In this document: positions 31,192 to 41,270 of the stretch, piece by piece
How positions within the stretch are numbered: the first letter of the stretch is position 1
Layout of the letters: each line of letters starts with the position of its first letter
Assembly (NCBI RefSeq): GCF_042663585.1
Contig: NZ_JBHTAN010000002.1
Location: forward strand, 73,656-137,655
DNA length: 64,000 nt
Direction of reading: 5' to 3'
DNA from: Natranaeroarchaeum sp042663585
GTDB taxonomy: Archaea > Halobacteriota > Halobacteria > Halobacteriales > Natronoarchaeaceae
Notes under the pieces: model-generated
What the model saw: the letters and a program-made list of their open reading frames with translations, nothing else
Database searches by the model: none
Told to the model about the DNA's origin: nothing
Position numbers and translations under genes: made by a program

Positions 31192-33825
31192 TTACTCTCC
31201 CCCACCCGGCTGCAGGTCAATCTGGAAGAAATCACGCGCGACTGTCCACAACTCACCAGTCTCGTCGTCAACAATCTCGTCAAGCGCCCCGATCAGCTGC
31301 TCTAACTCGTTTCGCCGCAGCCCCTCCAACTGCGGAAACACGTACATAATGATCGGCGAAACATAATCCGCGGTATCCGTTGAGGAAGCAGCTGCAACGT
31401 GTTCATAAATGTCTTCAACGATAGCTGGCCCGATGGCTCGCTGTTCATTAACCGCTCGCCAAATACGCCCGACCGTCTCGTAGTGCTGGTCTGCTTCCGG
31501 CACGCCACCGTTTGCCGCCCAGACTGCGACATAGTCCGCGACAAGTGATTCGAGTGCAGAATCATCACCATCCTCACGGGCAGGCAAATCAGGAATCCCG
31601 ACCGGGACGAACGCCCAGCGCCGCATAAACGCGTAACTCATCTCGTACAGCGACGTCTTATCGAGCGTGTTCATCGTCGCCAGCATCCGCCAGTCCTCAG
31701 GGATGAAAAACCGGTTCTGCCCAATCTCCTCGTGGCTGCGGGACGCGTCGAGGATCTCAATCGGATCCCCGTCAGCGTCATCGAACGGTAACGTGACGCT
31801 CTCTCCCGTCAACGCCGAGAACAACGACCCGAACGCCTTATCGATATCTGCCCGGTTGAGTTCGTCGATGACCAACCACTCATTCGCTGGTGTCCCGTCG
31901 CCATCTGCCTGGAACCGGTCCAACACAACACCCGGCTCGAATTCCAGCGTATTCTGCGTGGTCGTTTGATACCCGCCGACCGTGTCGAACGTCGACCAAT
32001 CAGCCGACGCTGTCACGAGCTCGTATGTATCTTCCCCGACTGTCGCCTCACACACCTGACGTGCCAGCTTTGTCTTCCCCGTTCCCGGCGGGCCAAACAA
32101 CAAAACGTGATTCCCGTTTGCCAACGCTTGCTCCACCCGTGACTGAATTCGATCCCATTCCTCCTCCGGGAAATGCAAGTGCTCCTGCTCAACCGCAATC
32201 TCCGAATCCGGGACCGAAAGCTCCGAAGCGAAGTCATCAAACCGCGTCATCTCGCATAACTCCAGAATCCGCTCGTACTCACCCTCTGTGAGTTGCGTGA
32301 TGACGAAGCTGTTGTCAGATTCAACGAGTCGGCTGCCATCTAACTCCGCGTCTGACTTCACATCCCGCCAACTTGCTCCATCTAATGACTCCTCCCATTG
32401 GAGCGTGATGCCTTCCACGGGTTCCGAATAACCTGACGTGGAAGCCTCCTCGTGTAATCCACGCACAACATGCGCTCGCCCGACAACCTCCTTCACCGGC
32501 GCAATCTGATATATTAATACCTGATCCCCTGGCATCGCCTCCTGATACGCCTCCAGATTCCGTCGCGTTTCACCGGCTGAATTTGTCACCTGGTAAAACG
32601 ACTCACCGCCCTCTTGATGCCAGTCAGTGGCCTCAGCATTCACCCAGAAGTACTGCGTTTCCCCTTCCGGCTCCGGTGGTTCTATTGCTGCTGCGTCCAA
32701 AAGATATGCACCAGCTTCCGGTGTGAGGTGGCAAAGATACGCCTGCAGCACCTTCCCAGCGTCGTTCAATGGGTACCTAGTTTTCTCCTGCCGGACCTCC
32801 GGATCAAGCAGCCCGTCCCGAATTTCGTCTAGCGGCACTGGATCACTTAACCGCTCTGTCGACAGATCGACGAAGAAGTGCTGTTCACCGTCGAATTCAT
32901 CCTGATACGCTTCCGCCTCAACGACTGAACACGCACGGATCTCCTGATTCGCGTAATGGAAAACGACATCCCCCGGATCCAAAACTGTAAGATCGCGTTG
33001 CCACTTCGTATCCGTTGACCGAAGATACTCCCCGTCTAATTCTTCATCGTGCGTTTGATTTACCCAATAAAAATCGATGTCGTCCTCAACGTCAGGTAAT
33101 GCATCGGGTTCGACTGCGTCAGGAGCGAGAAGATCGCTCCAACTCCAAATCATCGTTTGGACGTGTAGCATCGACGGGTCCTCCACCCGCCCTTCAAGCC
33201 GCGTTAACAGTTGCGCACACGCCTCGTTTAATTCCTGATACTGACGCGCATCGAACCCTTGATTCACCTTGTAGTCCGCGAACTCACCGAAGAAATCCCG
33301 CATCTGCGTCCACTTGTAGTGAACATACTGATCCGGATGGACAAACATCAGAAGACACCCACCGAGTCCAAGCAGCGAACCAGGCGCACTCCCAGCTTCC
33401 ACATCCGCGTAAAACTCCCGAAACCGGTCTAATCGCTCTACGAGATCTTCAGTCGGATCAAAGAAAAACGAAAGCGTATCTGCAGTTGCTTCGGCGTCCG
33501 TTTCAGAAACCTCTTTGAACTCATGCCACGCTACACCGCCATTCTGCCCACCACCTAACATATACGCCGGAATTTTCGTGTCGATACTCACCTGCTCATC
33601 AAGCACTTCAAGCAGCACCGGAACATCACTCGGCGATAACTCCGTCACCTCCGTGTCCGCTAAGAATTCTGCTTCCAAATGCCGCTGATAATCCCATTTC
33701 CACGTTTCCCACCCAACAGGCGACGCCGCACCTTCCTCATACCCACCAGCATCCCACACCTCAACAAACCGATCAACAATATCATCGATTCCGTTAAACA
33801 CAATCTCAGAAGACGATTCACTCAT
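31192..33825 (-). CDS. mcrB: McrB-like AAA+ GTPase with two EVE-like domains
   Basis: An 877-residue protein. Residues 1-240 are an N-terminal domain seen in McrB-like proteins (GLGGCLLMFVHPDQYVHYKW). Two EVE-type modules follow, each beginning with the same pattern: DIDFYWVNQTHD near 245 with PGDVVFHYANQEIRA, and QYFWVNAEATDW near 388 with PGDQVLIYQIAPVKEVVG. EVE domains bind modified bases. The motor starts near 575: LLFGPPGTGKTKLAR, then WLVIDELNRADIDKAF and MLATMNTLDKTSLYEM. The inferred job is to recognise modified phage DNA, translocate, and deliver McrC. Tandem EVE domains give two candidate base-reading pockets in one protein. Confidence 0.85.
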   Translation of the reverse strand: MSESSSEIVFNGIDDIVDRFVEVWDAGGYEEGAASPVGWETWKWDYQRHLEAEFLADTEVTELSPSDVPVLLEVLDEQVSIDTKIPAYMLGGGQNGGVAWHEFKEVSETDAEATADTLSFFFDPTEDLVERLDRFREFYADVEAGSAPGSLLGLGGCLLMFVHPDQYVHYKWTQMRDFFGEFADYKVNQGFDARQYQELNEACAQLLTRLEGRVEDPSMLHVQTMIWSWSDLLAPDAVEPDALPDVEDDIDFYWVNQTHDEELDGEYLRSTDTKWQRDLTVLDPGDVVFHYANQEIRACSVVEAEAYQDEFDGEQHFFVDLSTERLSDPVPLDEIRDGLLDPEVRQEKTRYPLNDAGKVLQAYLCHLTPEAGAYLLDAAAIEPPEPEGETQYFWVNAEATDWHQEGGESFYQVTNSAGETRRNLEAYQEAMPGDQVLIYQIAPVKEVVGRAHVVRGLHEEASTSGYSEPVEGITLQWEESLDGASWRDVKSDAELDGSRLVESDNSFVITQLTEGEYERILELCEMTRFDDFASELSVPDSEIAVEQEHLHFPEEEWDRIQSRVEQALANGNHVLLFGPPGTGKTKLARQVCEATVGEDTYELVTASADWSTFDTVGGYQTTTQNTLEFEPGVVLDRFQADGDGTPANEWLVIDELNRADIDKAFGSLFSALTGESVTLPFDDADGDPIEILDASRSHEEIGQNRFFIPEDWRMLATMNTLDKTSLYEMSYAFMRRWAFVPVGIPDLPAREDGDDSALESLVADYVAVWAANGGVPEADQHYETVGRIWRAVNEQRAIGPAIVEDIYEHVAAASSTDTADYVSPIIMYVFPQLEGLRRNELEQLIGALDEIVDDETGELWTVARDFFQIDLQPGGGE

Positions 33826-33956
33826 TCACCAATACTGTCTCATCTACTCGCTTAAACGTACTCCAACGAATATGCCACATACACCGAAACAGTAGTTTCC
33901 CGACTTTGACCCAGCTCCCTGTGAGTGAAAACAGACCGTTCCACAGTATCCGTGTC

Positions 33957-35303
33957 TCACTCTTCACTGAACTCGCTCACTTCAGTGACGAGATTCCCGA
34001 AGCGTCGAAGCAACACTTCGGCGTTTTCCTTCGTTGTTGTCGGCTGATACTGTCCGTCATCATACTCTGCCAGTTGGATACCTGGATGAGCTAACAGATT
34101 GAGTGACTGCTCAATGACGTGCTTATCTGGAACACGCTCCTCCGCGTACATTCCTTTCAGAATCAGGCGGAGTCGAGCAGCGGTCCCTTCCTCTGGATCT
34201 GCTCGTTGAAGCGCTTCCATCACCGCTAACAAGTCCTCAGTACCATCAAGACGAGTCCGTAGTTCATCATCGATCTGATCAAGCCGGTCATCTTGGAATG
34301 CACCCGGCTCAGTGAGATACATCGACAGTTCTTCCGGCGGGATTCCATAGGCATCACGCCGATCTAAGAGCGCTTGGAGGTGATCGGTTGCAAGGAGGAC
34401 AATCCCCTGTCGGTCCGCATCTTCAATTGCTGCCGGGGTAAAGCCAGGCGCAACAACAATCGCTTGGTCGGCTGAGTGCCGCTCTTTATGCCCCTGAATT
34501 CGTGTTGCATCCGGCGAGGCCAGCGTCCCACTGCTTCGCGCCTTCACTTCGATGACTGCGTGAATTGGAGCCGTAATTTCAACATCCGTATCATCTCCGC
34601 CTTCAATCCATCGTGCTTCAAACCCCAGCCGAGAGAACCCCTTGGCGACCAGTTCTTCCAACTCCTCATATTGGTCACCATCCCGACTCGCCGCAACGAT
34701 ACGCTCTCCCAGATCGATTTCCTGTTCCTCTTCAGACTCCTCCTGCGACGGCTCCTCATCGAACTCATGAACCCGGACACCGCTCCCCGTTAACTCATTA
34801 ACCGCGGTTTCAACGGACTCATACGCATCCTCTACATCGCGGATACGCGAATCCGACACCCGACTGAATCCCTGCGGGATATAATTATCTTGGTACCCAA
34901 CCAACTCGTTGAACGACTCGATATCCACATCAATCTCCGCCACACCAGTCAAGAACACCAAATACCGCCACGGACTTTCAGGATCCCACGGATTCCCCTC
35001 AGTACGCCAGAGATGCTCTGCCAGGTCCAGATCATCACGTGTCCGAACAACCGTGGCCTGCGCAATGTACCTCCCATCCCGATAGATTAACGCGATGTCC
35101 CCACCCTCCACGAACTGCCACTTCGAATCAACTGACGTCCCCCAAAGATGCACTTTCTCCGACTCTGAATCAGTAACGGCCTCAACTTCGGCGTCAGAAA
35201 GATGCTCCTCAAACTCCGCTGGGTCATGGCCCCCCTTCACAGACTGCAGATAATCCTGATAGGCATCCTCACGTCCAGCTGTAATAATGGCAATCCCCGT
35301 CAT
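33957..35303 (-). CDS. EVE/PUA-like domain fused to an Mrr-like nuclease
   Basis: The start is ATG 35303 (MTGIAIITAGREDAY); a TTG six codons earlier is less likely. The product has 448 residues. Residues 1-150 resemble an EVE/PUA-like fold: VEGGDIALIYRDGRYIAQATV, later PWRYLVFLTGVAEIDVDI. Residues about 205-330 form a restriction-fold nuclease: FSRLGFEARWIEGGDDTDVEI, VIEVKARSSG (Asp, Glu, Lys) and IVVAPGFTPAAIEDA, as in Mrr proteins. A helical tail ends the protein. It is the first gene of the operon with McrB and McrC (131 bases upstream of McrB), so the operon has three EVE-like readers and two nucleases. I infer that it is an accessory effector of the type IV system. Confidence 0.75.
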   Translation of the reverse strand: MTGIAIITAGREDAYQDYLQSVKGGHDPAEFEEHLSDAEVEAVTDSESEKVHLWGTSVDSKWQFVEGGDIALIYRDGRYIAQATVVRTRDDLDLAEHLWRTEGNPWDPESPWRYLVFLTGVAEIDVDIESFNELVGYQDNYIPQGFSRVSDSRIRDVEDAYESVETAVNELTGSGVRVHEFDEEPSQEESEEEQEIDLGERIVAASRDGDQYEELEELVAKGFSRLGFEARWIEGGDDTDVEITAPIHAVIEVKARSSGTLASPDATRIQGHKERHSADQAIVVAPGFTPAAIEDADRQGIVLLATDHLQALLDRRDAYGIPPEELSMYLTEPGAFQDDRLDQIDDELRTRLDGTEDLLAVMEALQRADPEEGTAARLRLILKGMYAEERVPDKHVIEQSLNLLAHPGIQLAEYDDGQYQPTTTKENAEVLLRRFGNLVTEVSEFSEE

Positions 35304-35496
35304 TCGTAAGTAAGTGAACAACTACTCGGTCAGGAGAAAAATCATCGGGGTAGACAGGGCATCTATCGGTTACTCTGCGGTCTGAATTCCGGTATGAATG
35401 TCAGAATGGCCTATCAATGTGGTCTCAGATTTCGGATCGGCGTCCACAACAAACATACCATTGTCCGACGCGCATTATTTCTGGAGGTCTGTTTAG

Positions 35497-36234
35497 ATGG
35501 GCACACTTGACATCGACATTGAAACCGCGAGCCCGTTCGAAGAGCCGCCCGACAACTCGAACGACACCCGGTACTTCGAATTCTTCTCTGTCAGCCTCGC
35601 GTACGCTAGCGACCTGGACGACACACCAGAAACCGAGGTGTTGTTTCGGAGCGGCGACTGGGACGATCAGTATACGATTGACCTCTACGAGCGCCTCTTC
35701 GAGTGGTGTGATGACCGCAGCGTAGATCGTCTCTTGACGTACAATGGTGCCTGGTTCGACGGCACGCACTTGCTGAACTGGGCCCGCGACATCGACGATA
35801 GTGCTGACCGAGACTTCTTACCACGCACAGAGGATTTGTTCGAGAACCACGTTGATGTCGCACTCGCAGCTGCCGACGAGTATGAAGCCGAGCTCTGGGA
35901 CGACCAGCACATCCTCCCTGACTGGAAAGTCTACGACCTCGCTGGCATCGACAACGACAGCGTCTGGTACGACGACTACGACTTCCCAGACAACTACCTC
36001 TCTGGAATAGACGGCAAAGCTGTCCAAGGCAAGCACATCGGGCAAGTCCTCGGCGATAAATACGTGCAAAACGTCGAAGCCGGCATCGAACATACCAGCG
36101 TCCACCGCGAACTCACACAACTCCTCAAAGACTACTGCATCAGCGACGTCGCGGACCTCATCAACCTCTACACCGCCCTCGGTGGTCCCAGCCTCGACGA
36201 TACCTACCGCCGGCCCGCCACCAACATCGTCTGA
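35497..36234 (+). CDS. RNase H-fold 3'-5' exonuclease (DEDD type)
   Basis: A 245-residue protein. Exo I is DIDIETA at residues 5-11 (Asp, Glu), Exo II is YNGAWFDGTHL near 88-98 (Asp in the WFDG), and Exo III is LKDYCISDVADLINLY near residues 207-222. This is the DEDD pattern of the DnaQ/PolB-exonuclease superfamily, close to the YprB-type predicted ribonuclease H-like proteins. Trimming single-stranded DNA or RNA 3' ends is the expected activity. It is divergent from the McrBC operon and convergent with the YhaN-like gene, so it may be independent, but it adds an exonuclease next to an SbcCD-like pair. The last aspartate is inferred from spacing. Confidence 0.75.
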   Translation: MGTLDIDIETASPFEEPPDNSNDTRYFEFFSVSLAYASDLDDTPETEVLFRSGDWDDQYTIDLYERLFEWCDDRSVDRLLTYNGAWFDGTHLLNWARDIDDSADRDFLPRTEDLFENHVDVALAAADEYEAELWDDQHILPDWKVYDLAGIDNDSVWYDDYDFPDNYLSGIDGKAVQGKHIGQVLGDKYVQNVEAGIEHTSVHRELTQLLKDYCISDVADLINLYTALGGPSLDDTYRRPATNIV

Positions 36235-36262
36235 ATTCGATTTACCTCGCTATCTTGGTGCG

Positions 36263-36284
36263 CAAAATCCCTGAGAAGATTTTG
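36263..36284. terminator. Hairpin between convergent genes
   Basis: CAAAATC (36263-36269) pairs with GATTTTG (36278-36284) around an 8-base loop. It lies between the stops of the exonuclease gene and the YhaN-like gene and could end both transcripts. Confidence 0.4.
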
Positions 36285-36296
36285 ATCGAGGAGCTC

Positions 36297-39200
36297 TCAG
36301 TCCGTTTTCTCACTCGGCTCCGAATCCGCCGAAATCCGATTAAGGAGTCTGTCTGCGGCTGTTGCTGCGGTGGTTGGTTCCAGTCCGTGCTGACAGTAGG
36401 CATCAACCACGGCTGACCGGATTTGTTCGTCAGGCCACTTCGGGCGCGGGTCAAGATAGCCCTCATCGCGGAGACATTCCCGGAGTTTTTCGGTTTTGCG
36501 CGAGCCGAATCGGTGGATGTCTGGGACCCTCTGAAGAAGCGCGTCTGGATCGCCATCAACCTGATCGGCCAACGCACTAACTTCATCAATAAAATTGTCG
36601 CTAACAGCGTCGACCGCTTCTAGTACGTCACGGCCAACTGCCTTTCCGCGTCCGACCGTATATCCATCAACGAACGCTTCCAGTGCCGCACCGTGCCGAC
36701 GAACCTGCTCGCGGGCTGACTCCGACATGAGACCATCAATGGCACCGATCTCCAGTAGCGACCGGAGATGCCCCCAGCGCTCAATACCTGCTGCACGGAG
36801 TCGATGCAATACTTCGGGGTCCTCAGTCACGTACCAGAGCGGAGCTGAGGCCGCTCCCTGTCGTGGGTCGAACGTCGGGACATCCAGCCGTTCACGGTAC
36901 GTCCGGTGATCGTCGCCGTCCGGGACTGGCACGTCGATTGCACTGGATGTTTCGAGTGTCGGTGGTTCAGCGATAGGGTCGTGCCCGTCGCTCGCCGTCA
37001 ACTGCTGGAGACTGTACTCAACGTCCGACTCTTCAAGCCGCGTCTCCCACCGTGCGCGTTCGTCGTGCCGGGCCGTGAAGTAGAATACCTGCCTCCCTGC
37101 CCGGGCCAGGTCAATCACGGTGTCAAGGACCGTTTCGGCTCGTTGGTCATCGAACGGTGCCAGCGTCTCGTCAAGCAACAACGGGGGCGCAGTCTCCTGC
37201 TCTCTGTGTTCGACGAAAGCGACCCGAACCGCGAGCAGGACCTGCACGCGCGTCCCACTCGACAAATCGTTTAGATCAACGCGTCGCTGTTCTCCCGTAT
37301 CATATGCCCTGAACGTACCATCATCGAGTCTGAGCTCGAACTGCCCGTCAGTAATCCGCCGCAAGAGATCATCCGCCCGCTGAAACACCGGCTCCTGGTT
37401 GCTGGTAACTGTCTCCGCTTCGACGGACTCAAGAAGTGTATCCGTGACCGCATCGGCCACGTCCGCTTCGAGCGCTTCCTCAAGACCGCGCAAGGCTTCA
37501 CCTCGCTCTTGAACGGCGTCAGCAATCTCCGTCGACGCCTTCGCGTCCTCGATTTCCTTCTCCAACGTCGTTTTTTCCTGTAACAGCTCGTCGTACTGGT
37601 TCGCAAGCTCCTGTTTTTCGTCTAACTCTTGTTCCAAGTCGTCCCTGTCTCGCTCTTCGATCTCTTCCTCGTAAGCATCGTGGTCACGAAGGTCTGAACG
37701 GCGATTCTCAAGTGTGGTCTCCGCAGTACCTTTCGCCTCAACGGCTGCTTCGTACTCCGAGTACTGCTCACACAGCGCTGCAAGCCGCTCCCGGTCACCA
37801 GACTCCAAGCCACGCTCAGTGAATAATACCTCTCGGTCGGCCCTGTACCGGTCGAGTTCCTCGTGGGCCGCAGCAACGTTCCCGTCTACCTCTGTGAGTT
37901 GCTGAGTTGCATTCTCGTAGTCGCGCTGTCGCTGGTCGAGACTCTCAACAGCAGCTGTCGCATCGGCACTCGTTTCGAACGCATAGGAGTACGCGTCAGT
38001 AGCGTAGGGCTTGATCGTCGCGCAGAACTGCTCCCGATACGTCTCGACCTGATCGCTGGCTTCCTGTAGCGCCGCCTGTTTCCCAACGACGGTTTCATCA
38101 GCAGCCTGCCAGCGCTCAACACGCTCGACTGTCACCGCCAGTTCAATGTCGTCGTCAATCTCGGTGTCGAACCGGTCCCGAAGGCGCTCACGCGCCGTCT
38201 CCAGTTCATCCCTGACGTCGTCGATATCGAACTGCGCACGGAGCTCATCCTGCTTCTGAGCCTCCTGCTCGTCCACTTCGATGACACGCAGTCGCTCACG
38301 AAGGTCAGCTACCCGGTCCCTGACAACATCAGGTTCCCACGAATCTGGCTCTGGAAGTCCAGTCTGCCGGAACGTCTCCGCATGGGTAGCTCTAGCAGTA
38401 TTGTCAGATCCAGTATCGTCACTCCTCGCGGAGAGAGCCGCGTAGCCAGCGAGAGCGAGCCCGAGGACAGTCAGCAGGCCCCCAGCAGGATTGACGGTAA
38501 GCGCGATTACGACGCCTGACAGCGCCGTCAAGAGCCCCGCTGTGATGGCCACTGCAACAGGGCCTCGACTACTCGGCTCGTCAGTCGCTTGTGCTGGCGG
38601 GGCTGCGAGCCAGTTCTCAAGCGCATTCCGCCCGCTTTCTAGCGTTTCACGATCTGCGGATTCCCTCGACTCTCCAGCGAGCCACTCATCAATAGCAGCT
38701 TCAACCTGTGCTTTCCCATCAACTTCCGACACCTTCGAAACGAACGACCGAAGCTCGGCAAGGTCGTCCGTATCAATCTCTCGGAGGGTCTCGCCGTCAA
38801 GGTCCAGGGGAATCTTTTCCCGTATCTCACTGCGCTTGGCTTCTGCGTCAGCTACTTTACGCTGCAATCGGTCACGATTATCTTCAGCATCATCGAGTTC
38901 ATCCCGGTACTCTCGAAGCGTCTGCAACACCTCATCGGTAACGCCGTCCTCCGGGAGTTCCGTGCCGGCCAGTTTGTCAGCAGCCTCACGGTATTTTACG
39001 GCCGCTTCCTGCTCAACGCGTTTCTGTTGCGCTATCTGCTCATCAAGATCGTTGAGCTGGTCTAGTTCATCCCCATCGAACGAAGCCAACTCATCTGGGA
39101 ATGACGTGACTTCATCGATCCGCTGGTCGTAGGCGTCCTGCGCCTTCCGATACTCAATCGCCGTCTCAAGCAGATCAACGCGCTCACTCGCATCGGCGGC

Positions 39201-39857
39201 AGCCGCGAGATCCTCTTCGAGTTGACTGAGACGGGCCCGTTCGGCTTCCAGATCCGGCGCGTCCCTCCGCAGTTCCTCAACTTGGTCGATGGCTGCCGCC
39301 GCCTCTTTCGTAGCACTAATTCCTCGTGTGGCGGGGCTGGCCCCGTCAGTCAGGCCGAAATCCCCACGGACTGCGTCGATATTGAACCCACCAGTCGATT
39401 CGCGCTGAATGACGCTTGCAAACTCGCCGTCGTCCGTTTCCTCTTGCAGCATGTCGTGCAACGACAATGCGTACCGACGACCGCCATCCAGCGACGGCAC
39501 CGGGATCGCGTCAGCGGGTTCGCCATCACGAAAGTGCTCGCTGACACCACCGTGCAGTTCGATCCGCCGCGACTCCCCATCGTAGGTCAGTTCACTCCGA
39601 ACAGTCGCAGAGGAAGGGGCCTCCTCGGGCCACAACGACCAGCGGATCGCTTCCGCCAGCGTCGATTTCCCAGCTGCATTTGCGCCGTACACAACGTTGA
39701 CTCCTGGCGAAAACCCGTCAAGCGAGAAGCCAGCCGTCTCAAACCCGGGCGCACGGTCGAGGGTAACAGCGTTAATTGCGACCGGGGTCTCTCGGCTTCC
39801 TTCTGTGTCACTGTCGGTATCAGGCTGGTCAGCGTCGGTCGGGACGGGCTCACTCAT
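36297..39857 (-). CDS. YhaN/SbcC-like SMC-type ATPase with internal membrane hairpin
   Basis: The start is ATG 39857 (MSEPVPTDADQ), whose first bases overlap the previous stop; a longer frame to 40013 lies inside the upstream gene. The product has 1186 residues. Walker A is GANAAGKS at 58-65. Long coiled coils (about 190-420 and 480-900) are interrupted at 433-475 by two hydrophobic helices, as in YhaN rather than SbcC. The distal ATPase lobe has LSSGTRVQVLLAVRVAF (signature) and PLLLDETLAPFDD (Walker B). Beyond the usual end are about 200 extra residues with a helix-hairpin-helix-like VPDIHRFGSRKTEKLRE. With the phosphoesterase next to it, this should be a membrane-associated DNA end-processing machine. 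Confidence 0.85.
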   Translation of the reverse strand: MSEPVPTDADQPDTDSDTEGSRETPVAINAVTLDRAPGFETAGFSLDGFSPGVNVVYGANAAGKSTLAEAIRWSLWPEEAPSSATVRSELTYDGESRRIELHGGVSEHFRDGEPADAIPVPSLDGGRRYALSLHDMLQEETDDGEFASVIQRESTGGFNIDAVRGDFGLTDGASPATRGISATKEAAAAIDQVEELRRDAPDLEAERARLSQLEEDLAAAADASERVDLLETAIEYRKAQDAYDQRIDEVTSFPDELASFDGDELDQLNDLDEQIAQQKRVEQEAAVKYREAADKLAGTELPEDGVTDEVLQTLREYRDELDDAEDNRDRLQRKVADAEAKRSEIREKIPLDLDGETLREIDTDDLAELRSFVSKVSEVDGKAQVEAAIDEWLAGESRESADRETLESGRNALENWLAAPPAQATDEPSSRGPVAVAITAGLLTALSGVVIALTVNPAGGLLTVLGLALAGYAALSARSDDTGSDNTARATHAETFRQTGLPEPDSWEPDVVRDRVADLRERLRVIEVDEQEAQKQDELRAQFDIDDVRDELETARERLRDRFDTEIDDDIELAVTVERVERWQAADETVVGKQAALQEASDQVETYREQFCATIKPYATDAYSYAFETSADATAAVESLDQRQRDYENATQQLTEVDGNVAAAHEELDRYRADREVLFTERGLESGDRERLAALCEQYSEYEAAVEAKGTAETTLENRRSDLRDHDAYEEEIEERDRDDLEQELDEKQELANQYDELLQEKTTLEKEIEDAKASTEIADAVQERGEALRGLEEALEADVADAVTDTLLESVEAETVTSNQEPVFQRADDLLRRITDGQFELRLDDGTFRAYDTGEQRRVDLNDLSSGTRVQVLLAVRVAFVEHREQETAPPLLLDETLAPFDDQRAETVLDTVIDLARAGRQVFYFTARHDERARWETRLEESDVEYSLQQLTASDGHDPIAEPPTLETSSAIDVPVPDGDDHRTYRERLDVPTFDPRQGAASAPLWYVTEDPEVLHRLRAAGIERWGHLRSLLEIGAIDGLMSESAREQVRRHGAALEAFVDGYTVGRGKAVGRDVLEAVDAVSDNFIDEVSALADQVDGDPDALLQRVPDIHRFGSRKTEKLRECLRDEGYLDPRPKWPDEQIRSAVVDAYCQHGLEPTTAATAADRLLNRISADSEPSEKTD

Positions 39858-41136
39858 CTGCGGGCACCCCCTGCTGCTCGACGAAAGCGTCGACGAGTTG
39901 CCGAGCTTGTCGGCGGAGTACTTCCTTCGTTTCAGCTTCCGTCGGGCGGGTGTACGTCTCGTCGTGGCTCTTGAGCTCCCGATACGCGTTCGAGTCGTGG
40001 GTCTCGCGGACACTCGTGTGAGCGGCCTCTATGACATCCTGATACGGGTCCAGCGGTTCGTCATCGTCGAGTGCACGCAGCAACCCGGCCAAGTACCCGA
40101 CTGGATCATCATCGCCAGCGCGATCGGCGAGATTGATCGACGGTTTCGTATCGACAGTCACGTCGAGAACACGTACTGCCGTCCCGCCCTCAGTGAGTTC
40201 GATCTGTTCAAGCTCTCCGCGTCGGCTGCGCAGGTCTGTGTGCGCGTCCGTTCGTCCCGAAACGGTCACTGTTACGGCAAGAAGCTCGGTCTGGGGGCCG
40301 CACTTCGTTGCTGTCTCACGTAACTGCTCGTGGGTAGCATCGACGATGTCGTGGAACCCTTGGTCAGGGTCCGTTGAGACGACGACCTCCTCGTACTGCA
40401 GTGTCGCTGACCTGAGCGGCTCTGTCTCTACTGTTCCGTCATTCTCGACCGAGACGAGCCACGCACCATGACCGTCGGTCTCACTCGGATCCAACGGTTG
40501 GAGCGACCCGGGATAGAGGATTGGCGGGTTCCCGTGACGGGGCCCCGGGACGTGGAGATGACCAAGAACCCACGCCGAGTGCCCACTCGTCGCCAAGTCG
40601 TCCACGGCGACCGGGGCGTACCGATCCTCCCCACTGACGTCTGCGTGGACGACTCCAAGACGTGGAACGCCCTCATCGACCAAGTCGTACGTAGCCAAAG
40701 GACTCTCGTGGTAGTACCGACCGGGGAACGACCACCCGTCCACGTGAAGGTTCGGTTCACCCTCGCCGTCGGTTACGGCTGTTCGCTCCCAGGACCCATC
40801 CCGACCAAGCAACCGGAGATTATCGATTGCCTCAGCCAAGTCCGGGAGCACGTCGGCGTCGTGGTTACCAGCGACAGCAACAAGAGGGATACCAGCCTCT
40901 GCAAGCGTAGTAGCCACGGACTCAACGGCACCGAACGCCTCCGCATACTTGTTTTCCTGATCAACAAGGTCACCCGCAACGATGACCGCATCCACTCCCC
41001 GAGAAACAGCCGACTCCGTGATATTAGCCCAGATCGTCCGGGGAGAAAACTCGGACGGATCGAATCTATCCGGGAGTCGGCTTGGACGACGCCCGATATG
41101 ACTATCTGCTACACACAGAACCTCTACTGATGCCAT
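39850..41136 (-). CDS. YhaO/SbcD-like metallophosphoesterase nuclease
   Basis: A 428-residue protein. The calcineurin-like phosphoesterase motifs are all present: VADSHIG near 9-15 (DxH), GDLVDQ near 55, AGNHDAD near 88-94, VVHADVSG near 161 and LGHLHVPG near 191. SbcD/Mre11-type enzymes of this fold trim DNA ends and hairpins with an SMC-like partner; here the partner gene overlaps this one's last 8 bases. The C-terminal 200 residues form the capping and partner-binding part. The pair resembles Bacillus YhaO-YhaN and is distinct from the housekeeping Mre11-Rad50 operon that haloarchaea keep elsewhere, so an accessory or defence role is likely. Confidence 0.88.
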   Translation of the reverse strand: MASVEVLCVADSHIGRRPSRLPDRFDPSEFSPRTIWANITESAVSRGVDAVIVAGDLVDQENKYAEAFGAVESVATTLAEAGIPLVAVAGNHDADVLPDLAEAIDNLRLLGRDGSWERTAVTDGEGEPNLHVDGWSFPGRYYHESPLATYDLVDEGVPRLGVVHADVSGEDRYAPVAVDDLATSGHSAWVLGHLHVPGPRHGNPPILYPGSLQPLDPSETDGHGAWLVSVENDGTVETEPLRSATLQYEEVVVSTDPDQGFHDIVDATHEQLRETATKCGPQTELLAVTVTVSGRTDAHTDLRSRRGELEQIELTEGGTAVRVLDVTVDTKPSINLADRAGDDDPVGYLAGLLRALDDDEPLDPYQDVIEAAHTSVRETHDSNAYRELKSHDETYTRPTEAETKEVLRRQARQLVDAFVEQQGVPADE

Positions 41137-41270
41137 CTGATAATCACATCACAAGAGATAAACATAAGCCCGGCGGTCGGATTGTGACCAGCCGAGGAGT
41201 TTTGGTGAACCCCATCCTCCTTACAATTACTCACTACGAGCGAACGAAATTCCATTCAGTTGTACCTGAC

